Shown here: piece by piece, positions 27,201-42,258 of the stretch
Position numbering within the stretch: the stretch's first letter is position 1
Layout of the letters: every line of letters starts with the position of its first letter
Position numbers and translations under genes: made by a program
Origin: Plecoglossus altivelis
Lineage: Eukaryota > Chordata > Actinopteri > Osmeriformes > Plecoglossidae
Direction: 5' to 3'
Assembly: GCA_036571765.1 (NCBI GenBank)
Contig: BROE01000024.1
Span: 6,776,048-6,840,047 of the forward strand
DNA: 64,000 nucleotides
Notes under the pieces: model-generated
The model's input: the letters and a program-made list of their open reading frames with translations, nothing else
Told to the model about the DNA's origin: nothing
Databases searched by the model: none

Positions 27201-30200
27201 CTGCAAAGTCACTTAATCCCCAGCCCTACTCAAAGTCATTGACTGATTCTAGACCAAATAAAAGGCATCTGAAGATAAGATCCATAGCCCTTATTTGAGA
27301 CAATGTTGAGTACAGTTTTCTGATGCTTAAAATCAATGCAGTCTGACACAATAACAGTTAAACAGCTAAAGTAATTGTTATGGAATGGCTCGATGTTAAT
27401 CCTAGCTACTCCAATCAGGCTCAGTCATGTACACCTTTAAATTATAGCAGTTTGGTTTCCAATGTGCTGCAGGAAACTGTAAAGAGGATATTTTTGGTGG
27501 AAGGAATGCCTGAAATACATCAACGTATAATAGCAGTAATTCATTCACAACAGAGCATCAACATAATTATCTTTCATTAACTGCAGAATAGTGTTGTGCG
27601 TGCCAGGCAACGGGGATCTTTTATAAATGCAAATAGTAAATAGGGCACATTTTAATCTCGGTAAGTTTACAGACAGTACCCTGTAACCTACAGAAAATAC
27701 AACCTCAATACAGCCCTCATATTCTTAGATGGAAAATCACACAATGAATAATAATTGTTTCCCCTCATTAGCAAGCAGTTTTAAGAAAAAATGCTAGGAG
27801 ATGGCACATTACTGCATCCAGAGTAGTGAGAATTATCAACCAGGGCTTCACTGTGCTTTCTACCCCGTGTTTACCAGCAGATGAGAGGGTCAAAAAGCAG
27901 TCTGGAAAAGCTGCTTCCTGTTAATGATTAGAAGTTTGTTGGGTCAAATCAGTTTAGTATTTTTAAAGGCCTCTGGCTTAGATCCCTGCTGTGTTAGCAA
28001 TGATTGCATGTTGTGAGCTCTTTAAATGGAGGGCTGAAGGAATATTCTAAGATGCCCTCAAATGACAGGAAATAGCCCTATACAAGCACAAAAATCCAAT
28101 ATCATGTACTAAATTAGCAACCCTTTCAGTACCCATATAGTTTGAATCATGTCCAGAAGATCAATTATGTGGGCGCCCCCATTTTTGACTAAACCTGTTG
28201 GAATCGTTGCGTCAAAATAGTTTGGTTATCAATGACGTCTGTAAAAAACAGAGGCATCCTGAAAGGAATAATATGAATTTAGAACCACTTCTTCAGGCTC
28301 CCTTATGGACTGCTTGTCTATTTTTGCTTAATGAATGCAAGCAAAGCAGTGTTTGTTTTCTTCTGTGACACACCAGAGGAAGAAAGGGCTTTGTCTGCAT
28401 TTTTACTTATCAGAGTGTCATAGGAATAAACACACAAGAAAAATAGTTCATTTATTCTATGGTAGGTATAAATACATATCATTCGGGGCATGATTTTGTT
28501 TTTACATTGTGCAAAATAACACCAACATAATAATGTTTCATGTATTGCTGAACTGCAAATGTTACTAAAAGAAAGGTTTGAGAACAGTGTCCTTTACCGC
28601 ACCTTATAAAGACTCCATTATGCTGTATGTCTGCAGTCTACACAGAAAGTGTTCAATCATGAATGTTTAATGATTCAAAAATAACTGTCTTCGACACCTT
28701 CTGTTTACACTAGGAACAAACCTCTCGTAAAAACCCTTGCCAAATCCTTCGATAACAAAAAAAAACTGCACTACAGAAAATCTGTTATTTGCCATTTATT
28801 ACAAGGAAACTAAAATGCACGGAACCTTCAGGTGAGAGTGTAACTTGCCTCCACACTCACAATTATAAAAGATCCTTCTGGTTCCCTTGCCGAGCAATAG
28901 TTATCTGCAATAAAAACTGCTATCAGTTTGTGCACCAATAAATAAAACCTTGCTCCCTCCTCTCAATCACTATCAAATCCCAGAGTTCAGCATTTACTTT
29001 CAACCATCTTTCTCTGCCTGTTCCATCATGGAATGCACCACAGAATATAATAATAATAATAAATGACTGAGACAAAAGTTGAGAATTGCTGTGTTATTAA
29101 CATTTTGACCCACTTAAGGTAACAATGAAGCTTGACTGAAACTTGCTGATCGTGTATTTGGAAGTATTTGGTTCTTATTGTTGGTATTAAGTAGCTGCTA
29201 GGTGGTAAAAGTGAAAGTGTCCTTGGGTGGGATTCAAATATTTAGTTACTAAATAAATTTTTTGCTGGCTTGGACATTCTAAAAACAGTCCTCATAAAAA
29301 CATATGTTAGTAAATAACTTTTTATCAATCTCGGTGTGGATGATAAACTATACAACGTGAACTGCAATCCAAAGCACACAACATCATCAATATTCTGTCT
29401 TTCGATGAGACAATATCAACTATGTATCTTAAATGTACACAGAATAATGTATTTCTTCTCTTTAAACTATAAATGCTTTGTTTTTGCATGTGTGAGTGAA
29501 GTAGAGGGGGAACAGGGGGCGTTGCATGACAATAGATAAGGATTTTTATTCTGGTGGGAAAATGTTTTTTAGTTTCAAATACATATTGGATGGAATGTAA
29601 ATGTGATCACATATCAAATAATGAAGCTCTAATTTAAATACAGTTTACTCCAAACGCTGAACTATCTTCTGTTTTTGAGAAATAATTATATAATATCGTT
29701 GGAACATTAACTGAACACCTATTCCACTGCATACGCATTTTGGCCAGAGGACATTCTCCGAAGGACAGTGTACTAACACATATCTAAAATGATGTGGAGT
29801 GTTCATGTTGCAGTAAATCAAAGGCTTCCACTAGAAGGAATGTGTCGTGTACAATACCTGTGATTTTAAGTAACCCCGTAGTCCAACTCCACCACCATCC
29901 CCCAGCGCCTATAGAAAAGGTTGCTCATTTGAATAAAAGTCAATAAAGGTTTTTGTGAGAAAGGGCAGCCTTGTTTCTGGAACAACTTGTTTACCCAGCT
30001 GCTTCCTGTGGCTGACAGGTGACGACCATTCCTCTTTTTATTGATGGCTCCCCCACAGAGTTCCCTCCAACATTTGGTCCAGATTTATTACCGGCGTTGG
30101 GTCTGCAATTTAATCTCTGGGTTTCATCACCTTTCATTAGATCGTAAAAATCTTTTCAGCAAGACTTATCTCATGATTGATCGCCACGCCCCAACAAAGA

Positions 30201-33200
30201 GAAATCTCAATGCCTGACCCAAGTGAACTCAGGTCTTACTTGGGTAAGAGCAACCTCTCATCCTGTGGTAAAATCCTCTGAATACCCTTTCGCTGCTATG
30301 GTAATGGTCACCCTAGTAAAACCCTTCATCAGATATCTTGATAGTTGGCAGTTACTGCAGAATCACAGGCTCCATAGCTTTAAACCGCCCTCGTCAGTCC
30401 TTTGGAAATTATTGGCCACTGACCTACAAGCTAATCAAGGTTACCACATGTAGACTCTCAGCAAAGTGTCTGAAAATGATCCTGTTTAGCTACCAGTGAA
30501 GCGTACCTAACAAAGTCTGGTGGTACAATGCAGCACACTTTAATGGCTGTGACAAACAGACAACAAATGACTATGTATGTCAGATGCATGTATGGACAGT
30601 ATGATCATTATGTCTTTTTACATACAGCTAATTTGAATGTTATTTAACACCGTGAATTTTTATTCCATTTAATGGCGGATGCTAGGTTCTGAATCATGGA
30701 AATATGTTTGCAGGCAGGTTGAGTTGCCATAATGAATGTTGATTAGAGACCAAATTGTATAATAGCATACTCATATAACAGTCATCAAAAAAAGTCTTTC
30801 ATATCATTCCAGTTATTGGCAAAAAAAATCCCATGCCACAGTAAGTCATGGTTGCAGATGTGAAATAATTTAAATGGATTACTGTACCTAAAATTATGCA
30901 TCCGGTTTGCCAATAGTTCCTTAGCTCATTAGTGCGTTTTAAGGAGCTGGAGGGATTTACAATTGTAATGTATGTTGATGATGAATATGGCACAATTCTG
31001 TGAAAATGGGAGCTGAAATGAAAGATAATGATGTCATTTATCTGCCCTGCCATTGTGATACTTTTTTCATGCATAGATGTTTTGTCTACCTTTATAATGG
31101 AATTTTCACTTGAGTTAGCCCCCGAAACATATTTCAACATTTTTAATGTCCACATCAGTATCACTTACTGAGCGTCTGAACATTTTAGATTTAGTCCCCC
31201 TATGATGGACATTATAACTTGGATCTAGGCCAAAGAATGACATGCTGTAAAAACACAATAGTTCTAACAATACTGTTCAATCCACTTTGATATGAGAAAA
31301 GTGGATTTTGTTATTGCACCAGAATCTGAGATTCAGGATCACGATTATTTTACTCTTACGATATAAATATCTCTCATCTCCTTAAGCGCACACTTTCTTT
31401 CACAAACACTTTGTATTATGCACAGCTGTGTGCTGACGCATATTTTGACTCCTTTACAGAACACAAACCATCATCACCAAAAACATGCACTCACTCAACG
31501 GTCAGAAACACTTGCAAATCCTGTTCTTCACACATAATTCATTTACAACATTTGCATATGTTCGTCTAGCTATCCTTCAAGATATTCAGTGTATAACTCT
31601 TTAGCTGTGTTCCCTTTCCTCCACCAAGACATGTCACTTGAGATGCTGTCCCAAATGCAATTCCTACATGAAACCCTCTTTAAACCAAATTTCAGGATTC
31701 CAATTATAGCGTTTTTTACAGAGGTTGGTTACATTTACCTCTTTAATCACTCAAATTAATCAAAATAGGGGCCTACTGCATGACCAATGAGAGATCAGGC
31801 CCTGGAAATCCTATTGGCTCTCAGTCTCCTTGAGAACAGCTCCACAGAGGAACACAGACTCACATTCCTGTGATGTGACCACTCAGTGTTAGCATGGAGT
31901 GGTAACATTCTATGTAAGTAAAAAAATAAAATGGTATTGGTGGAGAGATCCTAGTTATTTTATACTGTTCTTTATAAGTTCTTTAAAGATATGTATTGCT
32001 AGTTTGGGTTTTGAGATTGTGTTTACTCCAAAATATCAGTTCACGGTGCTTATCCATCCCAATAATAATTGAGCAGGTCTGGACCTTGTTCATGCATCAG
32101 GGATGTTAGGATTGTGTTGGTCTGCGTATTTTGCTTTGTTTAGGCTTATTAGAAACTGTAACTCTGAAATCCTCAAGTGTTGATAAAGTATTTTACATTT
32201 AGCCCAAGAGCAAAAGCAATTTGTGACATCTGTCTCTCCTCAGTTGCAACTCGTTATGTATGTTACTCTGAAAACCAAATCTCTGTTTGCAGTTTTATAT
32301 TTACATAATGATAACACTAATGCTGTAATTTGGATGCAGCATGCACAGTCTTAGGTTGGTTGATTCATATTTAAACCTAGTAACAAATGGTTCGAGCCAA
32401 GCCTCTGGTTGCTTTGTTCTGAATAAGTCTTTCCCATAAAGAAAGTTGAATTGTTTTATTCTGAAATACTGTACCAAAAACAGAATTGGAATACATTAAG
32501 TCATTTTGTCTCTAGTCTACTGGGCCCAGTGGGTTATGTGACGCAGTTTAAGAAAAGGTATTTGTCAGCCCTTCCCATTAATGAATCTCTTTATATAATT
32601 GATTACCATTGTTAACCTAATGGAATTTTAAATTAGTATCACCCAACTTTTCACTTCTAATTAATGAGGTAATATGCCTATTCTTTCTTGGTTTGTTTTT
32701 CTTTTTCATCTTTAATTTTGCAGTTATTTTCTAAACCGATTGTTGGCAATAAGGACCCCAGTGTAGCTGGAATTGCATGACATAGTTGGTGTGTACTGAA
32801 AATCTTACCTGCAACTCTATTTTATCATTCCATATCTCTCTTCTTTTGATCCGATGATAAACTGTGTAATAACAACTATATACTGTGTGTTGTTGAAAAG
32901 GACCTATTGACCTGTGGCAGCCATGCTTCACACTATGAAACACTGATCAATGGTGTACAGTGGATTGATTAATCAATGCATCTTACTGGGTTTTAGTGAA
33001 GCATACACAGTTGAAAAGGGTTTTATGTTATGAAGTCTTTTACATTCCTTTTACAAAGGAATATAAGTTCAAGTTCAAGTTCAAGTTGTGCTTTATTGTC
33101 ATTCCGCTACATGCGGGTGCATACAGTGGAACGAAATGTCGTGTCTCACAGAGCCACGGTGCTACATAAGTACAGACATTTAACAGTACAGTTTAACAAC

Positions 33201-36200
33201 AAACAATTTAAAATAAATATAACATTTCTCCTATACATAAACTAAACAGGATACAAACTATACAAACTGTACGAATACTTAACGAATATTTTCGATGTCT
33301 AAAAGGCTTTGACGATCATAAATGTATCTGGGAGTGAACTCCCGATGAATCAGCGTCGAATAAGCATAACAGACGATTTAATCATATATACTATTATAAT
33401 TAAAGATACCTCAAGGACATAGTGTGAAATATATATATTATGTATATATTATATTAAATATAATATATATATATACATTGTGTGTATATATATATATATA
33501 TATAGATCTAGATCTAGATCTATATATATATAAGGATATCCTTAATATTAAGGATGTCCTTGTGTCCTTGAGGTATCTTTAATTCTAAAAAGAGATGGTA
33601 ACCGAAAAATGCTATTGCCTTTTTGTAAAACTTTACTTTTACTTAACGGACACCTCAACTATATCTCATTGATAGCCAGAATGTGTACACCTCTTGGTTG
33701 GTCTGTCTGTCATCCTAAAAGGTCTTGAGACAGACAATGACATATTGTCCCTGAGCAAGTAAGTCTGTTGTATATTTCAAACTGATCTGTGAAATTTGGG
33801 CTGATTTTCTCTGCGAACATTGCTTCCATGTCAACGTGTACTTTGCCTGGTGACGAGGAAGTGCTCCTCTAGAAACATTTTTTTAAAGGCAAAGGGTTGA
33901 TAGAAATATAGCCAGATATTGAAAGTGTTTTCTCTGGCTGAATTGGGTGTTATAAAGTGTGGCTTTGAAAATGTGCTCTCTCGTACTGAAGTCACCACTG
34001 AAATTAATATTCAGGCTTTTGAAAAGAGTAGAGTGCAATCTATGATGAATATGGTTGGTAGTTTACAAGTGGACCGTATGTGATTAAATCTTGGTCTGTT
34101 AAATGACACACTGATCATCCTGACCAAGATGTAGCATGATTGATAAAGAGATGTTTCCTTGACACTAGCTATTTTGGTTTTCTGTAAAGGTTCTTATTAT
34201 TCAGTACCATCCGCTCTCTTGATGAAGTGCTGTTGGAGAGCTCTTTACTTGTGTGTTTATTGAATCATTAGAAGTGTCATGGTTTAGACTGAGCATGTCT
34301 CTTCGTTTCCCTGTCTCGTAGCTACACACTGACCTGGATAAGGGTGAAAGCGTGGTGAAGTACACTCTCTCGGGAGATGGGGCTGGCTCCATTTTCACCA
34401 TTGACCAAACAACTGGGGACATCCATGCCTTAAGGAGTCTTGACAGGGAGGAGAAGCCTTACTACACCCTCCGCGCCCAAGCTGTCGATATCGACACAAA
34501 CAGGCCCCTGGAGCCTGAGTCGGAGTTCGTAATTAAGGTCCAGGACATCAACGACAATGAGCCAAAGTTCCTGGAGGGTCCGTACACTGCAAGTGTCCCG
34601 GAAATGTCACCAGTTGGTAAGGAAGACGCAGTCCATGTCTTTGTTTGCATGTGCGCAAGGACATCAATGTACAAGTTCTATTGGCAGGGAAGGGGGTGGG
34701 GGTGTTGCTTGTTAAGGTAGAATAAAAACAAGACAGCACAGAAATGCAGTACCAGCGACTCTTGGTAACATCAGGAAGTTTTGACATTGGAGCTAGCCGG
34801 TTGTACCTTGTGTGCCATAATGCATTGCAGCAGCTTGTCTTTATGCGAACTCCCCAAGGGAGAACAGATCAAGGTAATTCAGTGGGAGATTGGCTCCCCT
34901 TGATCTCAATGGCAGTGAAACCTCTACATAGTGGAGAGCAAATCAGAGCTCTTCAGCAAGCTGGTACAAAAGAATGATTAAAAAAACATGAACAAAACCT
35001 GGTAAGCTGCATGGGCACTACAGTCCATGACTCTGGTTTTTAACAATCTGCACGGCCCCTTTATGTTGGAATTCAAACCTGACAGTCTATAGTGACTGAC
35101 TGACTTGGATTCCCTAACTGACAAAAGAGCTGTCTCAGTCTTGATGTTTTAAATAGAGATTGATGGGAGTACAGCTGCAGCATAATTTGAAATAGAAGAA
35201 CTGATTTCTGCAAAAGGGAGATTGAGATTTGTGCTTTATGATTCATTATTCATTATTCATAAAACAGTGTTTTGTGTTGATAAATGGTTCAGTGGTGCTC
35301 TGATAGATGATGTGATTAAAAATGAAGAATCTCAGCTAATTACAAGGATAAAATGAATACAAGTTAAACACTTCCTTACCAGAAATAAGCACAAAACTTG
35401 ACCAGATACTCCGATTAATTCATTAGTTGAAGGGACATTTTCATTCATGTAGTTCCATTATATTCAAGAAATGGCAGACATCTCAATGACTGATCTCCAA
35501 ATCTTCGCAACTCACACCAAAACAATGGTGGATGAGCTGTCCGTTTAATATAACATCATTTCATACAACTTGAAATATGGTTCAGAAAATTCACGCAAAT
35601 ATATCTTTTTTTTTTTAATATTCAACCAAACACCCATATTTGTTCAAATAAGATTGATTTATTGTTAAAATGAAACCACAGTAATAACCAAAGGACCATG
35701 TTGGGCAAATCTGCTTGATTATACCCAACTGGGTGCTTTGTGCTTTGTTAAACAGGATTAACACTGTAATCTCTCACCTACAATTTTAATACAATTGTTA
35801 CCATCTGCCCACAATGTTTGAGTCAACAAGAGGATTATCATGATTCTGCAATGGCAATTAGTTTGTACTGTACAGTAGGTTGTCCTTGTCCCACTGTATG
35901 CATGTTGCCATCGTATACACATCATAACGAATGGGTTAACTTTCCGTAGTCTGGCTGAAAAGGGTTTTACTTAACTAAAGCATAAGAGGATGAGCCTTTC
36001 TTCCAACAAGCCCAGTAATTACGAGGTTCTTGTTGTAGAATTGCGGAAACTCTGCCATCTTGTTTCCATTCCTGCTGTGGGTTTTTATTTGTCTAATGAT
36101 AGCAGAACTGTCTGAATTACTACCCAAGGAGGCGTTTCACCTTTGATTTATGTTTCCCCTAAACATCCACTTAGTAAATCTACCAATGTGTACTTCACAT

Positions 36201-39200
36201 TGTGTACCAGCTCAATAGTATTCCAAACTCCTCCCTTGTCCTCAATCTCCCTCACTCTCTCACCCCTCCAATCCTCTCATGCACAGACCACCAAATCAAG
36301 ATGACTGATGTTACAAATCCTAAATTCAAGTCATGAGCTGTGTTTCTGTTCTACAGGGACCTATGTGACACAAGTGACAGCCACGGATGCAGACGACCCC
36401 ACCTACGGGAACAGTGCAAGAGTTGTGTACAGCATCCTCCATGGCCAGCCATACTTCTCTGTAGACCCTAAGTCAGGTAAGAGAGATACCATTTCTCCGC
36501 ATTGTTATAGTGCCATGTGATTACTGAAGGTTTCATAAGAATAAATATTGACAACTGTCTTTTTTAGGACCTTAGTATGACTATAGAATGTGCTGTAGAG
36601 AGTCTCATAAAATGTATTTTGTTTGTGTAGCATCCCAATGTATGAACATGGCAAACCTTAATTGTTTAATACTGTCAATCCTGCATTGATGAAGATATCT
36701 TGATGTGATCGCAGGCTACCTGGGGCAATGGATTCAAAATATGTACCCTTTTTGCCCTTATCTCATAAGACTGCCCCCCCCCCAAAAAAGAGGGAATGCA
36801 ACAGATAAACGAATGCTCCATTTCCCAAAGACTAGGATAAGGAATATCAAATTGCTACATGTAATTGGGCCAAGGTCGGTTTCTGCACGGCAGCGCGTAA
36901 TGATATTGCTTATGTAGTAGTCTAATCAAATCCAATATGGGTGCAGTAGTACACATTGCTTTGTCAACTGTGAAAATGTAAATTGTAAATCATAAGCCAT
37001 TTATGCTGACTTTGTGCAGTCCTGGTATCTGGCTACTGCATAATGGGAGGACGGAATCACTACTGTGGTTCAAATCCAGTAGATGCGTTTCTTAAACTAA
37101 AAAAATCGCTGAAGGTTCTCTTAGATGGTCAAAGAAAGTAGACCACAGTCAAGTTAGATGCAATGACACTGAGGGGGCTCAACGCGTACAACGATAACAC
37201 AGTTCAAAGTGTGTAAAAATAGGTTCATCTCTGTGACGCGGAGACAAACAGTAGACTCCATTACAGATTATGCTCCACCACCCAGAGACTCACCAAACAC
37301 ACACTGCGACTGTATTTCAAACTGACGGGAGGAAACATCAAACTGTTAAAACAAATGTTTGCCCCGCTGGTGCCTGCCACTCCTGCGTAACAGACACACA
37401 TCATGGAGATGAACAAACACTTTGGGAAAAATAGAAGGGGGCGGATGAGGTGGGGAACGCAAGTCTTAACCAACCTGCTCTATACTGCATTGTATGTATT
37501 AGGAAAGCAACATAACACAAGATGAGACATGGCAAAATAACATATGTATGGTTGCATACTCACAGATGTGAGCATTCTTGATGGCAGGGATCAAATATGA
37601 CTTCTTTACAAATAATAGTGTATGAGTGAGGAGTAAACGTACTGTAATTCTGGACCCTTTTTAAAATCACCAAGCTCCCTGCTGATCCTACTATTACTCC
37701 CCTCTATCTTGACTCGGATCTCAAGGTCTCAGATCCTCAGGTGAATCATTACACAGCCCACACTAAAGTTAGGTATTGAATGTCAAGTGTTTCCAGTTTG
37801 TGAAATGACCCCTATTTCAGACTCGGCTTGAGTTCCATTAATGTGCGTCTTAGGGCAGGGTCCTCTAAGTGAGCTTCTCACAGGCAGGTAATTTGTACAT
37901 TTGAACTCTCTAGCAGGAAGTGGAGAATGGAGTAGGACATTAACGTTCACCTTTTACCTGGCCTATTATCTTGTTCTCCCATTCCTGGTTGAACTGGGCC
38001 ACCTGTAGGAGTAATAAGGACAGCCTTGCCCAACATGGACCGGGAGGTGAAAGAGCAGTACCAGGTTCTCATCCAGGCCAAGGACATGGGTGGGCAGCTG
38101 GGGGGACTGGCTGGGACCGCTACCATCAACATCACTCTCAGCGACGTCAATGACAACCCACCACGTTTTTCCAAAAGTAAGACCTAATGGCATTATTTTT
38201 GTGTTTATACCCCTCGCCAACAGACCATGACTGTGTGTACGGAAGATGTCGGAGGTATTATTGCCTTTGATGGCACAGCATGGTACTCTTTTGGAAGAAA
38301 GAAATGCATTATGCCATCTTATGTTAGCAAACAACCATTGCACAATTAGGAGGAGGGCAGGATGGATTCATCATAGCCAGAGTATAATTGGCTCTGATTA
38401 CCTGCATTATCCATTGTTATGTGCACAGACCTGTTTATGTGAATGGTAGTTGTTTGCTTCAAGTATACAGACAAATTTAAACAAGGCATTCTAAACTGTA
38501 GGAGGCCAAGTTTGTAATGTTCTGGCCAAATTAAAAGGATAATTAGCTTTTGGTTTGGGAGTTAGGGCTGACCTGAGAGAAGTAGGATGTACAGTAAAGT
38601 CTATTATTTTTTTGGTAATGCAAGGGAAGAAAGTGAGTAGTAATGTATTGATTCATGGAAATTTCTTATGTCAGCATTACCAGACCTCAGATGTGTCATG
38701 ACTGATGATTTCACTACTGCAAATATTGTTATTAACACATTAGGACATTTGCGAATGACAGACATTTCAACAATGATATTACATCAGTACAGCAGCAGCA
38801 AAAGCAATAGTTCTAGATCATTGCTTGTTCTCTTTTAAGCTATTGGGATACCATTGAGGGATCCCTGCTTAGAATGTAAATACAGGCAGTCAAGCAGCGA
38901 GCAATAATATTTCCATAATGCTGTCACAGCACAGGGGTCTAGGCCAAGGATGGTGTCTACTCTGTCGCTTCAAATGGCCACCCTCTACCAGTCACGTTCC
39001 CTACACGCTTTGAAACTCTCCTTCAGCTATATTTCTATCACTCCCACACACACACATATTCTACCCTTTTCTTTGGTAAGTGCAAACAAATGAAAGGATC
39101 TGCTTGTAAACTAATGTACAGCATTTTGTGATACCAAACATACAATGGAAAAACAGACATTATTTGAGAAGTAAATGTGTGTGGTTTTGTGCTAGGTTTC

Positions 39201-42200
39201 TATCACCTGAAAGTCCCAGAGTCGTCATCTATCAGCTCGACTGTCGGAAGAATCAAAGCTCATGACTTGGACATCGGCAAGAATGCAGAAGTGGAGTATA
39301 ACATTGTACCTGGCGACGGTGGAGCCATGTTTGACATAACCACTAATGAACACAACCAGGAAGGGATCATAATTCTCAAGAAGGTAGGGTATCATAAGTA
39401 ATTAATCTTAACTCTGAGTGGTGCACTGCAGGGGTTTATCAGTGCCATGTCTAGATAGGTGAATTAGCAATTGCAAAAAGAGTACAGGTCATTTGGGGTT
39501 GGTGAAACATTCATTATGTTTTTTGACACCAAAAATGTGTAAAGGGGACAACTGTTTTCGAATCCATGGTAATGTGGGTGATTGGAAGTGGAAGTGAAGT
39601 CAGGGGAACAGAAGGTGACTAACATGTCTCCAGGATGCAGAGGTGTGCAGTGCCCCAACTTAGACAGTAATTGATCATAACAGCATACTCATGACTTCAA
39701 TGCCAGATTTAGCTGAAATCTCTATCTTGTCCAGTTTTAGCTTCTGCAGTGTATGCTCCATGATCCAGCAGTGCTGCGCAGAGATTATTATTTATATCCT
39801 CTAATATTAGTTTTCAGCATGGGTGTGATCCATTATGGAGTGGAGTGCTGTATAAAAACTTTTCTAAGTGCCTTGGCTACACTCTGTACTGTATACTTTC
39901 ACCAAGCATGAGGATTCATTTAAAATGCCATATGGTCACTTAGCAAAATGGATAAATATGCCCTGGGCTTGTTTGACCTGTCAGAGTAGTCCTACTGGTA
40001 CATGGTCACAACATATGCTTCCTTCATCCTCTGAGCAGATCCATTTAATCTTTCTTCCCACTATTAGCAGATATTTGAAGGCAGCGTCATAAAATGTTGC
40101 AATGATATGTCATGTGTTGGTATTTTATATTAGGGCTTGATTGCAGTTCTTTTGCTTTTTGCCATTTTATGTCTTGTCAGTTTGTTTTACTTTGACCTCT
40201 TGAGCTCAGTAGAACTCAAATATCCATATATTCACCCCACGGCCCAACTAATATGCAGACTCATGTGATCATACCCATTCATTCCCTTGCATGCTGTACT
40301 GGTGTGTCCTGAGTTTGTCTGAATGCGATATTGGTGCTGTGAAGTATGACAGTAAGAATAAAATGTTGCAGCAAAGTTTGCATAATCTAAGAGCAACAAC
40401 ATCTGGTATTGTTTTCAAAATTGGGATGGGCAAAATATAAATGTCAAAGCAATAGATATGCCTTTACTGCACTCAGATGAGGTTTCTATTGGGTTAGATG
40501 GATTGTGTTATCCCCCATGGAAGAGTGGCTTCCCAACCTTGATTAAAAAGAGATCTATGACACATGGATGAGTACAAACAAGTGGAATTAGCCCAGCACT
40601 ATCTCATACCTTTGTGTCAGAGATAAATATCTCCTTGTTGTGCCACCCAACTAGTTTCCAAGAACCAAACTGCTATTGATGCTGAAATTCCTCCTGAAGC
40701 TTTGGAGAGCGATGAACATTTGAGAGTCTCAAGTGGTGCAAGGATCCAGCTTCATCTGATGAAAAAAAATGTTTTTTTCCATGTAAAAATGCACCTTAGT
40801 GGCATAGCTTTCAACTTGAAAAGTTGCTGGTGTCTTTTGAATTTGTTCCAGTTACATGAGAAATACCTATTATTGGATCAAATTCAAAGACAAAGTAGAA
40901 TTCTGGGTATGGGTTCGTTTTTCTTGTGTTCCCAATGTCTCTCAGGTCTGGTTTGATGACAATGACTGAATACATCACTAGGGGAAATGGAATCGCTCAT
41001 CTGGTTGTCTGCTTTATCAAATTGTGTCTCTCTAACTGGTACATTTTTAGCACATGCCCCAGCTGTAGAATAATACAAAGGTATGTGCTCTTTTGATCTC
41101 CAAATATGCTGCAGAGTAAATGTTTGATTTTGTGTCTTCTGTGTAGGTGTACGTGCTTTCCGCGTGTGTGTATGTGTGTGTGTGTGTGTGTGTTTGTGTG
41201 TAAATGTGCCTTCAGAGTGTGTTTGTGTGCATGAGTTTCTACACAGGCACTGATGATGACAGTAGCATTGCCATAGATCATCCTCAACACTGACCTTCTT
41301 ATTGTAAATAACGGGATTAGAAAAAACGTGACAGGGAAGGATTATCATGTAAATGAGGACATGTATTTGTTTATCGTAAATACTCTAGATGGATGGCCCA
41401 GAAAGCCTGTCCCCTCCATTGTTTCACCTCAGCGTTTGATCCACCGCCACAGAAACAATGAACCAGTGTGATGCATCGCCTCCCTGGGAGGCTGTACAGC
41501 ATAAAGCCACTGTGGAGGAGACACATTGTTGTAAGGAATCACTCCAGCTGGGGCCCCTACCCTCTACCCCCCACCAAACACACACACACAGTGTAATTTG
41601 CTAAATGACATATTCTTCAACTCATGTCTGAGGGGCAACCAGAGAGGGAAAGAGAGAGGAAGAGAGACATCTATTGGAGTACGCAAAGAGAGAGTCTGAA
41701 GAAAACATAAGGAGGAGGAGGGTGGAGACAGTCTTTATGGAGTTCCTGACCACACGGCAAGTCCTGCCCACGGAACATCTCACTAGAGAGTTCCGTGTAA
41801 ATGGACCCAGTGCTTCCATTTCTCTCTTTTCCTCTTCCTCGCCCTCTGACCACACTGAACTGCAGTAGGGACCCGTCCACTAGGGTGGCAGTCCTCCCCC
41901 GAGAGAGACTGAGGGATGGGCAATAGCCACCAAGCCAAGTTTGGCAGACCCCAAACCTGGGAGTCAGCAAGGTTTGGTGTATGATAAGAGGATCAGGCTT
42001 GGTAATGTGTTCAGGGGATGAACGGCTGTCCCCTGGTCTGCCGACACAAGAGTAGAAGAGGGTGGTGGGGGGGATTCCACTCTGTAAAATACAAGATTAT
42101 GAGAGACAATAGACAAATCCACCGCAGGAATCCCAGTGAGGGATACAAATACACACAAAAAGCCTTGTGTACCGACAGCACACTAAACCTTAGAAAGGTT

Positions 42201-42219
42201 GCACAAACACACATACACA

Positions 42220-42258
<39 letters not shown>

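Larger units (their letters stand above)
24260..34321 (+). other. cdh12: cdh12 intron 1 (10.1 kb)
   Basis: Bounded by AAG|gtgag and ctcgtag|CTA, phase 0. It holds the Rex3-like element, the LINE-like tail and the palindromic block. The rest is AT-rich with no supported gene. Confidence 0.9.

Noticed and set aside
30799..31164. 121-codon minus-strand frame in intron 1
   Set aside because: No recognisable family, no splice sites or promoter context, AT-rich random composition.
37067..37077. tRNA B-box-like GGTTCAAATCC in intron 3
   Set aside because: No A box at the right distance, no cloverleaf stems and no SINE tail. Probably chance.
40884..41348. Minus-strand frames rich in His/Thr in intron 5
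   Set aside because: They are translations of the TG microsatellite at 41163-41201.
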